From NCBI GenBank assembly GCA_035772735.1, contig JASDFA010000006.1, forward strand, positions 70,944,001-71,008,000: 64,000 nt of DNA, written 5' to 3'. The notes beneath the pieces were generated by a model that saw nothing but the letters and a program-made list of their open reading frames with translations, did no database searches and was not told the origin of the DNA. Each line of letters starts with the position of its first letter. The first letter of the stretch is position 1. Positions 25,424 to 37,315 of this stretch are shown one piece after another. The position numbers and the translations under genes were made by a program. This stretch comes from Datura wrightii. Lineage: Eukaryota; Streptophyta; Magnoliopsida; Solanales; Solanaceae.

Positions 25424-26579
25424 TTGAAGGATCTCCTAGATAAGGGTTTCATCAGGCCTAGTAAATCCTCGTGGGGTGCACCAGTTCTTTTTGTTCATAA
25501 GAAGGATGGTTCCCTTAGAATGTGCATTGACTATCGACAGTTGAATAAGGTCACAATCAAGAATAAGTATCCTCTCCCCAGAATTAATGACTTGTTTGAC
25601 CAACTTCATGATGCTAAGTGCTTCTCAAAAATAGATCTCAGATCCGGATATCATCAACTCAGAGTTAGAGAGAGTGACATCCCGAAGATAGCTTTTAGGA
25701 CTCGATATGGTCACTATGAGTTTGTAGTTTTGTCTTTTCGACTAACGAATGCTCCTGTAGCTTTTATGGGTTTGATGAATAGGGTGTTCAAGCCGTATTT
25801 TGATATCTTCATGATTGTCTTCATAGATGATATTCTCATATACTCTTAGAGCGAGGAGGAGCATGCCGCTTATTTGAGGATTGTGCTACAGACTCTCAAG
25901 GATTGCCAGCTGTTTGCTAAATTCAGCAAGTGTGAGTTTTGGTTGAACTCAGTAGCATTTCTGGGTCATGTGGTGTCAAGCGAGGGTATGCAGGTGGACT
26001 CTCAAAAGATAGAGATGGTGAAGAATTGGCCTAGACCAGTTAGTCCTTCGGATATTAAGAGCTTCTTGGGTTTAGCTGGCAACTACAGGAGGTTTGTCGA
26101 AGGATTTTCATCCGTTGCGGCACCTTTTACTAAGTTAACCCAGAAGAAGGTTAAATTTCAGTGGTCGGTTGGATGCCTGTGAGCAGAGTTTTCAGGAGCT
26201 AAAGACTCGACTCACTTCAGCCCCAATATTGACTTTACCCGAGGGCTCGGATGGATTCATTGTGTATTGTGATTCTTTGAGGGTTGGTCTTTGTTGTGTG
26301 TTGATGCAGCATGGTAAGGTCACTGTGTATGCCTCTAGACAGCTTAAGATTCACAAGAAGAATTACCCATCGCATGACCTAGAGTTGGCAGTGGTGGTGT
26401 TTGCATTGATGATTTGGAGACAATATTTGTATGGGGTGCATGTGGATGTGTTCACGGACCACAAGAATCTTCAATATGTGTTCACTCAAAAGGACCTGAA
26501 TTTGCAACAAAAGAGGTGGTTAGAGTTTCTCAAGGACTATGACATGAGTGTCCTTTATCATTCGGGCAACTGTCCATGA
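25424..26579 (+). pseudogene. pol: Element 1 reverse transcriptase and RNase H, broken
   Basis: RT core with LLDKGFIRPSKSSWGAPVLF, KKDGSLRMCIDYRQLNK, FSKIDLRSGYHQLRV, AFRTRYGHYEF and the catalytic VFIDDILIYS, then a stop at about 25,849. The thumb and connection follow (FSKCEFWLNSVAFLGHVVSS; FLGLAGNYRRFVEGFSSVAA). RNase H lies at about 26,230-26,480 with catalytic Asp in YCDS, Glu in HDLEL and Asp in FTDHKNLQY. A frameshift at about 26,170-26,182 separates connection from RNase H, and a second break follows YHSGN at about 26,570. Confidence 0.88.
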
Positions 26580-27700
26580 AGAGTGTGTCTCATGTGGAGG
26601 ATGGGAGGAAGGAGTTAACAAAGGATGTCCATAGGCTTGCTTGTTTAGGGGTTCACCTTGTTGACTCGGGAAACGGTGGTGTCATTATTCAGAATGGTTT
26701 AGAATCTTCATTGGTGACTGATGTCAAGGCTAGGCAAGATGAGAACTCTATCTTGGTAAAGTTAAAGGAATTTGTCCAGAATCAAAAGGTGGAGGTCTTC
26801 TCCCAAGGGGGAGATGGTGTACTTCGTTATCAGGGTTGTTTATGTGTTCTGGGTGTTAATGACTTGAGAGAGCGGATGTTGATCAAGACTCATGGCTCTC
26901 GGTATTATATCCACCTACGTGCCACCAAGATGTACCGTGATCTATGGGAAGTCTATCTATTAATGGAATGGCGTGAAGAAGGACATAGCGGAGTTTGTGG
27001 CTAAGTGTCAAAATTGTCAACAAGTGAAAGTTGAGCATCAGAGACCTAGAGGTATACTACAAGACATTAGTATCCCTACTTGGAAGTGGGAAAAGATCAA
27101 TGTGAACTTTATCACAGGGTTGCCTCATACAGGTCGACAGTATGACTCTATTTGGGTGGTTGTGGACAGATTGACCAAAGTAGAATATTTCCTACCAGTC
27201 AAAACTACTGATTCAACTGAGGATTATGTTAGGTTTTATATTCAGGAGTTAGTTCAGTTGCATGAATTTCCCTTGTCCATCATCTTAGATCAAATTACTC
27301 AGTTTACCTCACAATTTTGGAGATCGTTTCAGAAGGGCCTTGGTACTTAGGTTAAGTTTAGCACAACTTTTCACCTGCAGACAGATGGTCAGGGCGAGCG
27401 GATTGTTCAGACTCTTGAGGAAATTTTGAGAGAGTGTGTGATTGACTTCAAGGGTAGTTGGGATGACCATTTGCTTCTCATTGAGTTTACCTACAATAAC
27501 AATTATCACTCCAGCATTCAGATGGCTCTGTTTGAGGCTCTCTGTGGGTAGAGGTAAAATCGTATGTTGGTTGGTTTGAGGTAGGTGAGGCTATGTTGAT
27601 AGGGCCAGATTCCGTTCACGAGGCCATGGAGAAAGTTCAGCTTATTAGAGATAGGCTGAAAATAGCTCAGAGTCGTCAAAAGTCCTATGGGAATGTGAAG
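26576..27700 (+). pseudogene. pol: Element 1 integrase, broken
   Basis: The zinc-binding N-terminus with CQNCQQVK (about 27,008-27,030) follows a frameshift near 26,973-27,004. The catalytic core starts at about 27,080. The position of the first catalytic Asp (MDFI in element 4) reads NVNFITGLP, so Asp is replaced by Asn. The second acidic site is seen in ILDQITQF, also altered around it, and the Glu in LIEFTYNNNYHSS. A stop follows at 27,348-27,350. The enzyme cannot be active. Confidence 0.85.
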
Positions 27701-27707
27701 AGGATTT

Positions 27708-28136
27708 AGCAAAGTGGCATATGAGTTGGAGCTCCCCGATATGCCAAAGGAAGTGATGAGGTTCGGGAAGAAAGGAAATCTTAGTCCTCGATATATTGTC
27801 CCTTATAGGATTTTGAGGCGAGTTAGCAAAGTGGCATATGAGTTAGAGCTACCAGCGGAGTTAGCCTCGATACATCCAGTTTTTCATGTATCTCTATTGA
27901 AGAAGTGCATTGGTGACCCAACCTTAGTTGTCCCGATGGAGAGCATAGGTGTGAAGGATAGCCTTACCTATGAGGAGGTTTCAGTTGAGATCCTTGATCG
28001 TCGTGCTCAGAAGTTGAAAAACAAAGAAATAGCTTCAGCGAAGGTTTTGTGGAAGAATCAGCTTGTTGAGGGAGTTACGTGGGAATCCGAAGCAGATATA
28101 ATAACTAGATGCCCGTATCTTTTCCCTTCCGGCTAA
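27708..28136 (+). pseudogene. pol: Element 1 integrase C-terminus (GPY/F) and chromodomain
   Basis: GPY/F-type segment (LSPRYIVPYRILRRVSKVAY; LASIHPVFHVSLLKKC) followed by a Tekay-type chromodomain tail (VSVEILDRRAQKLKNKEIAS; KVLWKNQLVEGVTWESEADI), stop at 28,134-28,136. Chromodomains direct integration toward marked heterochromatin. The start is odd: 27,708-27,742 repeats the SKVAYELELP coding sequence found again at about 27,820-27,853 and replaces the sequence expected before MKGVMRFGKKG. Confidence 0.88.
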
Positions 28137-28368
28137 GTTCCAGCATGAGGTATTAGTTTACTCCTTAGTACTCTATTTAGTTTTATGTCTCTGAGTTCCT
28201 TTCATGTTTTAGCATGTATATATAGATCATGAATTCAGTTCAGTCATGTATTTCAGTCCGGAGTCAGTCACTCCATCAGATTTCAGTTTCAGATGTTCAA
28301 TAATTAGGATTGCAGCTCCTTCCCTAGTCCTTCAATATGCTTAATCTACATTCGAGAATGAATGTCCC

Positions 28369-28379
28369 AAGGGGGAGAT
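28369..28379 (+). other. Element 1 polypurine tract
   Basis: AAGGGGGAGAT directly before the 3' LTR start (TGCAATACCCC at 28,382). It has the same sequence and place as in element 3. Confidence 0.88.
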
Positions 28380-28381
28380 AT

Positions 28382-28634
28382 TGCAATACCCCAAAAGTCT
28401 CTAAGATCTGACCCGTGGGTTGAATAAGAGAAAGCAAGAGAATCTGCACTAGGTCACAGAATGACTCGTTAAATGTCGCGTTAAGTCACTTGACGGATCG
28501 TTAAGTGACCCATTAGGTGGTGATGTGTTGGGAAGTTGCAGTGGCAACGGGTTGAGGAACGACCCATCATGACACCAAATGAGTTGTTAAGTCCCTCGTT
28601 GGGAGGTACAAAGTTGGAATCAGGGACTCTTTCA
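28382..28634 (+). repeat. Element 1 3' LTR, left part
   Basis: First 253 bp of the 3' LTR, aligning with 21,059-21,312 of the 5' LTR with scattered differences. It stops at ACTCTTTCA, where the MULE begins. The rest of the LTR continues at 38,895. Confidence 0.92.
28626..28634. repeat. MULE target site duplication, left
   Basis: ACTCTTTCA. It matches TCTCTTTCA on the other side except for the first base; 9 bp is the usual Mutator duplication length. Confidence 0.88.
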
Positions 28635-28738
28635 CGAACCCGAAACCTAAATAATCCATTACAAATTAATAAACACAGAAATAGGCCACATTTTAAAAAA
28701 GTGACCGAAATAAGCTTAACGGACTAAATTAGTCCGTT
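28635..28738 (+). repeat. MULE left terminal inverted repeat
   Basis: Begins CGAACCCGAAACCTAAATAA and runs about 100 bp through GGCCACATTTTAAAAAAGTG and GACCGAAATAAGCTTAACGG. It is the reverse complement of 38,784-38,885 with about ten differences. Long inverted repeats are typical of TIR-MULEs. Confidence 0.92.
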
Positions 28739-29076
28739 GTGCTCTTTTTCTTTAAATGTGTAACTTGACGTTGTAAAGCCAACATATCGGACTAACTTAG
28801 TCCGATATATATATCGGACTAAATTTGTCCGATATACAGTCAAAAGCTAAAACCAGACTTTTTCACCTTTTTTTATGAGTTTTTGTAAATGATGTGACCT
28901 ATCATTATAGCGGACTAAATTAGTTCGATATACAGTCAAAAGCAGTCTCATTTGTACCCTTTTTTTTACAGACTTTGTCATATTTTTTGTACCCTTTTTT
29001 ATAGACTTTGTCATATTTTTTTGTAAATTTTTGAACTTGATGTGACGTATCAATACCAACGGACTAAATTAGTCTG
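28720..29076 (+). repeat. MULE left subterminal 17-bp near-palindromes (5 copies)
   Basis: Five copies of CGGACTAAATTAGTCCG or close variants, at 28,720-28,736, 28,788-28,804, 28,815-28,831, 28,911-28,927 and 29,060-29,076. Several are followed by GATATA. Each is almost its own reverse complement. The arrangement suggests binding sites for a dimeric protein such as the transposase; that is inference. Confidence 0.85.
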
Positions 29077-29190
29077 CTATGTATTTTCCCTCCTAGCTTT
29101 TTCAATCTCTATTTAATGGTCAAAATTGCTACATTCATATATTCATTCATAGCTAAATTCATCTCTCATATATTCATTCATCTCACAAAA

Positions 29191-32100
29191 ATGTCTTCTG
29201 AGGATAAAGTTAGAGTTTTAATTTATTGGATTGGTGAAATTATTCATGATGGAAATTCCGTGCATTATAATTGTCCGCCCAAATGCAATGTTAAGCATCC
29301 AGTTAATGTTGGCTACAAAAGATTTCGTTCTTCAATCTATAAAAAGATGGGTGTGAAAAGTTCTGATTATAAGTTAATTTTAATCGAACAATATCCAACC
29401 TCATTTTTATCACAAGGACAAGTAAATTATGGGGAGTGGAATATCTATGATGATGCATCGTTGTCTGATTTTCTGAGGGCTCCAATTTGAGTATTTACAT
29501 CAAATCAAGCTAAATATACTTCAACTATATGTTAAGAAAGAGCTTAGGACTAGTCGTCGACGTTCTTCTTCACAGGCTAATGAGTATCATCATGTAGAAA
29601 ATCGTACTAGTCTTGATGGAGTCCCCGTAACTCAATCTAGTGATTTTTCTCACATGACCGATTACCAAAATATTCTTATTGGCAATATGTCAACGGAAGC
29701 ATTAAGATATGATTTTGATTTGAACCACACTATTAATGAAAGTGACTGGTAATTTGTATTTATTTGTGTTATTTCAATTAATAAATACTATGTTCACTAT
29801 TTTGTGTTGATTTATATGATTTAGGATTATTGTATATTTGTATAGGTGTTTACGCCAGCATGAGATGAATAATGCTCCAAGCTTTGGGTCAATCCTCACA
29901 CTTTGGATGGATGGAAAATGCTGGAACATCCTCAAATGTTCATGTCTCATCTAGTTTTAGTGCAACTGATTATTATCGGTACGACTATTATATGTATATT
30001 AACTTAAGTATTTTTACTATATGTATTAAATATTTTTGTTGTTTTGAATATATAGGGATAATGTCACTCGAGATGAGCCCGTTGTTCCCTTGAATATTGA
30101 TGATGTTGACCACCCGAATCATTGTACAACTACAGAGAGTGATAGTGATGAAGTGCCTAATGCAGAGGTTTCGGGGGATGAAGTCCCATTTGAAGCATCA
30201 TCTGGTGATGATGATTCCATGATGTCCACTCCATCATAAAGACCCATGTCCATGAGCCCGTTTCACGGCAAAGAAGTTTTTCCACAATCTATTCAATAGT
30301 CATTACCAGTGATACCAATAGTGCATATGCCTTTATATCATTCTCATGAAATTTCATTTCTTGACCATCTTTCAGATGGTCTAGATGTCTTTATCGATAC
30401 ACATGATAATGAATATAATTGGTGAGGTACGTGGCGTGAGCCAGAAGATCTTATAAATGGTCCTATGTATCTTTCAAAAGGCATGTTATTCACCTCTAAG
30501 AAACATTTGTAAAGGGCAGTTAAGCTTATACATTTCAAGGAGGCAAGGGAATTCTCAGTTATTAAGTCAACAAACACTTCATGGCTAGTTGCTTGTAGAC
30601 GTGCAAATCAAGGTTGTGGATATAAGCTTACGGGTTTTAAGTATACATGGGATAACATGTGGGAAATAGAAAAATATATTGAAACACATACATGTGATAT
30701 GGGTACTTGTCGTGAAGGACATTTCAACTTGAACCTCAACATGATTGCTTCTGTTCTTGTTACTCATATAAAAAAAACACGTGGATCAATTTAATTTATT
30801 AATCAATATGTGGGTTGGTTTGCTAATTATTACAATTTTTAATTGTCAGGTTTCCTATCAAAGACTGTCAAACAGCCGTCCATAAAGTTTATGGCAAAAT
30901 AATAAGTAAAAGAAAGGTCTATCTTGGACGCAAGCATGGCTTTGAAAATGTCTATGGAAATTGGAAGGCATCATTCAGCCAGTTGCCAAGGTACATGGCT
31001 GCTCTGCTACACTTCAATCCAGGCACAATAGTTGAATGGAAGTCGAGCGACATGAAGATGTCGTTGAAAATATTTTCAACTATGTGTTCTGGACTTTCAA
31101 GGCATGTGTTGACAGTTTTTCTTATTGCTGTCCTATGATATCAATAGATGAAACACATGTCTATGGAAAATATAATATAAAGATGTTGATTGCTATTGTA
31201 ATGGACGGTAATGGGTCAATATATCCCTTGACATTTGCAATTGCTGCAAATGAGAGCATAGAGACATGGGGTATGTTTTTGGAGTATTTGCACCTATATG
31301 TTGTCAAGGGTCATAGAGGCATAACACTGATATCGGATAGGCATCATGGCATACTTGAGAGTGTGTATCGTAAGCCAAATTGATAGGCCCCATTTGCCTA
31401 TGTAATACCCTAGAATCCCAAAGATCATACATGGGAGTTGAAATGGAGAAAAGTGTAAAAAATTGGCATCAGGCACAGAACGATCGTGGGATGACTCGTT
31501 AGTGCAGCCCACGAGTCGTGATGTGACTTGTAGGGAGGCCAGTGAGGAAGTTTTGAAAATATGAGGAGAAGGATCCCCACGGTCCTGACAACGACTCGTG
31601 GTCAGACCCCATGATTTGTTAGGTTAGTCGTGGAGTGAGTGAGAAGTAGAAGAGAAGTGTGGAGGCAGTGTACATAACAGGTAGTGACCACGAGTCGTGG
31701 TCACCAGTAACGACTCATGAGGTTGCCCGTTAAGAGCCCAGGAGACCTATTGAGCAGTGAACCTCACGAGCTAAGCCACGAGTCGTGACCTGTGACCATA
31801 AGTCGTTAGGTCCCTCGTTGGGACCACTGACAGTTATTTCTGCGAATTTAGTAAGGGATTTTCCGTAATTCCTAAGGCCTAAACTACGACGTTTTGAGTT
31901 ATGAATAGTGAATTTTAAAGGGGTTAAGTTCATTTTAGGCCTCATTCATTCATGCATGCAAGGTAGAAGACTTGAGAAGGTAATCAAGCTTAGCATCCAT
32001 TAATTCCTATTGGGCATCTAAAGAAGTGTTAGAATCAGCTATCAATAGGTACGTAGGGTTATGAATGGGTGATTTCTTTCACACCCATGACCAATCCCTC

Positions 32101-34695
32101 TCTAAAGTATGAATTCCTATGTCTAATCTATGGGGTTTTAACCCAAATGCATGAATCTTCTATTTCTACACATATGTATGATTTGATTATGATTCTACTA
32201 TTGAATTATGAAGAATGGGCAAATTTTATAATATTTTCAATTTAAAATCATGATTATAGTTTTATGAATTAAAAGCCCACGGATGAGATGTTCATGAAAG
32301 ATAAGATTTGTGATGAATATATGATGATGACGAGATATTATGATGAAAAGCATGATTTGAAGCTACCCATGTTTACAATTATGTTTTCGATAAGAATTGG
32401 GAATTTCTAAGTATAATAAAGCTTTGGGAAATGCCCACATGTTAAGTATGAATGATGATTTTCCCGAATTAAGCTTACCACATTGTTTTGGACAAAGACT
32501 CCCAGTTATATTTTCATCTTGTGGTATTTTTTGAGTTCAAGTTTTCCTATGCATAGCTTACCACATGGTTTTGGAGCGAAGGCTCCCAATTATGTTTTCA
32601 GCTTGTGGTATGTTTTGAGCTAAAGCTTCTCATATGCATGGTTTCATATTTGAGATGTATTTGATCATTGAGTTTCGTCAATAGACGATGTTGAGATGAT
32701 GTAGAGCATATGCATGTTTTGGGAGTAATGTCTAGCACCTAGTAGGCTAAGGTTCGATCACCCTATGTCTCATAACTACGTGCCAATGTAGGTTTACACT
32801 ATTAAATATTACTTTGGGACCTCCCTCGTGAGCTTCCCCTACCTGAATGGGCCTTCAGCTTGATATCGATATCATGGTATCGTCCCTAGGCCTGGCAAGG
32901 CTTTGGACGACTCTACCCACTTGAGTGTGATAGTTGGGACCACGTAAGCTCTATCGTGGTATATCGGTTAAAAGATGAGTCTCCCATTGTTCCTCATGAT
33001 TTCAAATATGCATGTTCCATTACTCATGAGAGTTTTTTATATATATATGCATGTTCTAAAGTAGGTTTGACTCAATGTTCAGCTTTAATTATAAATGTTA
33101 GAATTCATCTTTGAGTCAATCGATTCAATTATGATGTTATGAAGTTATGTTATGTTATGTTATGAAGAGATCATGATTTTAGAAAGAATGCATACAAGTC
33201 TTACTCTCAGAATCTTAATGTTTATGTTATATAATGCATTGTTTTTGAATAATTTTTATTTACTTAAGTGGTTTTACTTACCCTGCATACTCGGTACATT
33301 CCACGTACAGATCGCATATTCTATGCTGTATCATTTAATGATACAGGACCCGACTCTCAGGTTCAGCCCGCTCGTAGTCAGCTTATCAGAGTTAGCATTT
33401 TCATTGTGGGTGAGTCCTCATTTCCTGAGGACTAGACTATTCAACTTTTCTTTATGTATTACAGTTTCAGTTTTGTTGAGTTAGTTGGGGTATTGTCCCA
33501 TCAACTCGTATGTTTAGAGGATTTTCAGACATATGTATGTGTTCAGCTTCGGATTTTGTATTCTGATGTTGTGTTCAAGTTAGACTTCCGCTATGAGTAT
33601 CTTATTGATTATTCAGTTTCTTGATTGAGATTAGATTTATGCTTATGACATGCCGACTTGGGGTCTCTCGGGGCTCCTTGTCCTGTGTTACGATCTGGGC
33701 CTCCGTTTAGGTCGTGACAGCCTACCACCACTATTGTTTAAGGCATTTGAAATCTAACTATCAGAGGGCTTTCAAAAATGTTCATTTGAACAACCTGCTA
33801 TGGGCAGCTGCAAAACAACACCAAGAGAAGAAGTTCCTTGAAAAAATGTAGCTAATGAAAGAGACTAGCAAGGAAGCCTGTGACTAGTTAATGAAGATAG
33901 ATCTCGAGAAATGGGCATTACACAAGGATGGTGGTAGGAGATGGGGCATGATGACAACGAATAGCTTCAAGTTATTCAATGTCCTGTTGAAGTCAGCAAG
34001 GGGTCTACCAGTTACTACAATGGTGCGACTGACTTACAGGATGGTTGTGGAGCGGTTTGTGAAAAGATCGGCTTATGCCAGACGACTATTATCATAAAAT
34101 CAAACATGGATGCCAAATCCATTCAAGCAATTTGAGGCTAATCATTTAAAGGCAGAGTGTCACACCCTCATCAATTATCATCAGTAAAGAGACAACATCT
34201 TTGAGGTGAAGACGTACATGCACCATGGTCGTGGTGGTAATGTGCATATTATAAATGCGTCCCAAGGAATATGTCAATATGGTAAATGGCAATCATATCA
34301 CATTCCATGTTCTCATGTCGCAGGGGTTTTGCGAGCATTGGGTATCGAGTATGGGATTATATTGCACAAGAACACAATGTGCGTAACTATAAAAAAGCAT
34401 ATTCCGAACAGTTAAATCCACTCGGTGATGAGGTGTATTGGCCTACAAGTCCCTTTGTTATGATAGAAAATAAAAGATTTTTATAAAAAATACGCTTCAA
34501 TGCCAAATCCTGCATACCTAATGAAATGGACGTTTCAATAAGTATACTCTCTTGCAAGTGCTCTATGTGCAAACAAAGATGTCATGATAAACGCAATTGT
34601 TCCTTGCGTGATCGTAACGCAAGATCATCTCAAAGTGGAAGTACATCACATAGTGGTAGTACTTGTAGGAGCCGATTTTCATGTTGTTTGCGCTA
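29191..34695 (+). pseudogene. mudrA: MuDR-type MULE transposase, broken and split by a solo LTR
   Basis: DDE transposase of the MULE. It starts MSSEDKVRVLIYWIGEIIHD, the N-terminal domain typical of plant MULE proteins; a stop at 29,488 is followed in another frame by EYLHQIKLN. Small GT-AG introns are likely at 29,749-29,845, 29,979-30,055 and about 30,781-30,849. The MuDR DNA-binding region lies at 30,480-30,770 (KGMLFTSKKHL, CRRANQGCGYKLTGFKYTW). The MULE catalytic domain has SIDETHVYGKYNIKMLIAIV (first Asp, near 31,145) and ISDRHHGI (second Asp, near 31,337). The solo LTR 31,401-33,719 interrupts it. Coding resumes at 33,720 with LRHLKSNYQRAFKN, then a SWIM zinc finger (KWQSYHIPCSHVAGV, about 34,285-34,330) and a C-terminal knuckle (CKCSMCKQRCHDKRNC). 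Several stops and a frameshift near 31,035 make it non-functional. Confidence 0.9.
31401..33719 (+). mobile_element. Solo LTR of a Tekay-type element inside the MULE transposase
   Basis: 2,319 bp, begins TGTAATACCC and ends GGTCGTGACA. It is flanked by perfect 5-bp duplications GCCTA at 31,396-31,400 and 33,720-33,724. The length and both ends match the Tekay-type LTRs of elements 1 and 3; the last 60 bp is especially like the element 3 LTR end. There is no internal region, so the element was reduced by recombination between its two LTRs. Removing it with one GCCTA rejoins the transposase coding sequence. Confidence 0.95.
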
Positions 34696-34903
34696 ATGTT
34701 ATAATAAAAATATTATTATATTGAATGCTATTTATTTTGCTTTGGAAATATTTACTCCATGCATTATCTCTCAAAATATTAAAATGTTTATATACAAATT
34801 ATCTCTCACAAAATAATAAAAATAACAAAAATAACAAAATGTAATGTATAAAAAATACTAATAAGTTCCACAGCCCTTAAGCGACCGTAGAATACCTTTC
34901 CGC

Positions 34904-36687
34904 CTAAGACTTATATAAGGTGTCTCCCTGAAATACTGGCTGCTCCACTCCCTGGACTAACGTCTGTCCATACGGTGCAGAGACATCGTGCTGCTTCCAC
35001 TCATACCCAATTTGGTGCAGCCGATGAAGTCCTCTCGACATCGACTCGTGTGCACCCACTGAATGAGTGAATCCTGGAGCTCCAATAACACGTAAGACTG
35101 GGTTGCCTATTAATAACCGTCCATAACGCTGGAACCACTCACTATATTCAGCTATGGGTACCCCATCAACCTCCTCAACCTTTCTATCCTCCCGGTTGCC
35201 CCAATCATCGAAGCAAATATCCAACATCTCAAGAAAAGGTTGGGCAAGTTTTATATGCTCATCATGCTCGTATTGACCAGGTGCCCATGTGGGAAACGCC
35301 AGTATGTGTTATGGCCAACCAAACTGCCTCATCACTCGATCAGGCACGTGGTGCTTAACTATCTCCAAGCAAATTATAGGCACCCGTGCTGTCCATAATA
35401 ACTGGTCAACCATGTAACATGAGGTAGTGTATGCATGAACTCAGTGTAGGATGTCCACACAAACTATTTAAAAAAAAATTCTAATATGTCAAACAAACGT
35501 TAAATATTTGAGTGTACATTAAATGAAATATAAAGTTTACCTGATCCTCTTATGCGGCCGAGATGATCTCTAATCGGGATGACAGCGTGATGTGACTCAT
35601 TATGCCGATCAACCCCTCACGCCCAACAACTAGCGTACCGTAAGGCTACCTCGTCATCCTCTGCTGGCCCATAGGTACAGGCTGTAAAGACAAGATCCTC
35701 TCCCAACACCAAACCTTAACATGAAAAAATTATAATTTAATTCATCTTATAATTAGTATGTTTTACATAATTGAATTAAAATATCATGTTACCTGAAGGA
35801 GTGGAAGAAATCCACAAACGTCGGTCATTCTTCCCATAGATGACCGACAAAGAGACCTATATAAATATGCTAAGACTGCACTGCCCCAGCTGTAGGTCCC
35901 TACATCCTGCATGTGCTCTAAAAGAGGTAGGAACAGTAAGCTCAGGAGGTTCTTGACGTGTTCGGGAATAAGATCCCCCCAAGTATCAGAAGAATACATA
36001 GTCGAGCTATCTTCTCAACCCTCTCAACTAGAGTAGCATCTCCAATGGTCTCCCTTACTAGCTGCTCTCGAAGGTACTCACTGATGGCATATATTAACCC
36101 AACTACTACCAACTATATCCTCGGCTCCTACCAGGAGACCTGTCAGTCTATGTAGCAAAGTACGCCAAGATAACGATCGTTGAGCAGGATCCTACACGTA
36201 CACTGCGTGACCGTCGATGCGCAAACTAAATAAGACCTGCACGTCCTGCAGCATAATGGTAACCTCTACGAATGATATGTGGAAGTAATACGTCTCAAGC
36301 CTCCATCACTCAATCATGGCCATCACAAGAGATCGATCAAACTGTATCCTACCTACGCGAATGATCTGATATAATCCAGCTGTATATAGGTACTCCACGA
36401 CACGCTCATGAGGCGGGTAGTTTAGCACTCTATGGTGCTCTTGAATTTCATTTTGCAGTTTCCCCATTTTGGCAGCAATTGCAGAAAGCCTGTTTGCAGT
36501 ATCCTACCTACACAACGCGCTCATGAGGCGGGTATGAACGAATCAAATTCCAATCATCGTCCAAACGTACGAGCCTCATACAAGCACCAAAAGGTATGGT
36601 GCCGCGCCATGAAGACTCAGACCTATGAGAGACTTGTAAACTAAGAAGAGTACTGTCTACAGGCCCAGGGTGCATGATACGCTCCAT
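34904..36687 (-). pseudogene. Plant mobile domain (PMD, aminotransferase-like) gene carried by the MULE, broken
   Basis: A member of the plant mobile domain family, found in host MAIN/MAIL proteins and in gypsy and Mutator elements; the molecular function is unsettled. A likely start Met at 36,687 opens MERIMHPGPVDSTLLSLQVS. Typical PMD phrases follow: ERVVEYLYTAGLYQIIRVGR, FDRSLVMAMIE, VTIMLQDVQVLFSLRIDG, TYSWGSAVLAYLYRSLCRSS and CGFLPLLQ. Then come VWCWERI, RVPIICLEIVKHHVPDRVMR, QFGWP, and YSEWFQRYGRLLIG near the end. GT-AG introns are visible at 35,715-35,792 and 35,464-35,540. In-frame stops (for example MIE-stop-WRLE; FGWP-stop-HIL), a frameshift and a duplicated 14-17 bp stretch around a roughly 115-bp filler (36,405-36,533) break it. 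It is antisense to the transposase and downstream of it, tail to tail. Confidence 0.85.
36403..36536 (-). repeat. Short direct repeat with filler inside the PMD gene
   Basis: GCTCATGAGGCGGGTA occurs at about 36,405-36,420 and again at about 36,522-36,537. The roughly 115 bp between them lacks PMD coding character, and the segment GTATCCTACCTAC is also shared with 36,343-36,356. This looks like a duplication formed during repair, disrupting the reading frame. Confidence 0.65.
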
Positions 36688-36728
36688 GTATATTATAGGA
36701 CCTACCTGTACACTTAAATTTATTAGTG

Positions 36729-37315
36729 AAAATTTAGTATGATGATAGGGTGATGGAAGTGATACTTTATTGTTATATAATCTAGTAACAGTCTCTTCTA
36801 ATAATTATAACATACATTATGTATTTTTATATTTTTTTGCACAGTTATATTTGAAGTATTATTATGTTGAAGAGTATTATTGTCTCTCAATTTTATAAAG
36901 TTTTTATCTTTATTTTAATTTAATATTTTATTTTTTATTATTTTTATTAGAATGTATTTTTATATTTTAGTACACCATTAAATTTGAAATAATATTTTAT
37001 TCTTTTAAATTTTTGATTTGAAAATATAGTATTATGATAGGATGATGGAAGTGAAACTTTAGTGTAATATAGTTTACTAACAATCTCATCCAATATTTAT
37101 AACATACATTATGCATTTTTAAATTTTTTTGCACAATTATATTTGAAGTAATATTATGTTCAATAGTATTATTGTCTCTCAGTTTTATAAAGTTGTTATC
37201 TTTATTTAAATTTAATATTTTCTTTTTTATTATTTTTATTAAAATATATTTTTATATTTTAGTACACAATTATATTTGAAGTAATATTTTATTATTTTAA
37301 ACTTTTGATTTAGAA
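36729..37315. repeat. Tandem duplication, two units of about 291 bp
   Basis: 36,729-37,020 and 37,021-37,315 align along their full length with scattered differences. Shared phrases include GATGATGGAAGTGA (left copy GGTGATGGAAGTGA), TTATAACATACATTATG, TATTATTGTCTCTCA and TATATTTTAGTACAC. Very AT-rich, inside the MULE and 5' of the PMD gene. No coding content. Confidence 0.88.

Noticed and set aside
29116..29190. Upstream Met (29,116) as start of the MULE transposase
   Set aside because: The N-terminal domain begins at MSSEDKVRV (29,191). The extra residues are hydrophobic and not typical of the family.
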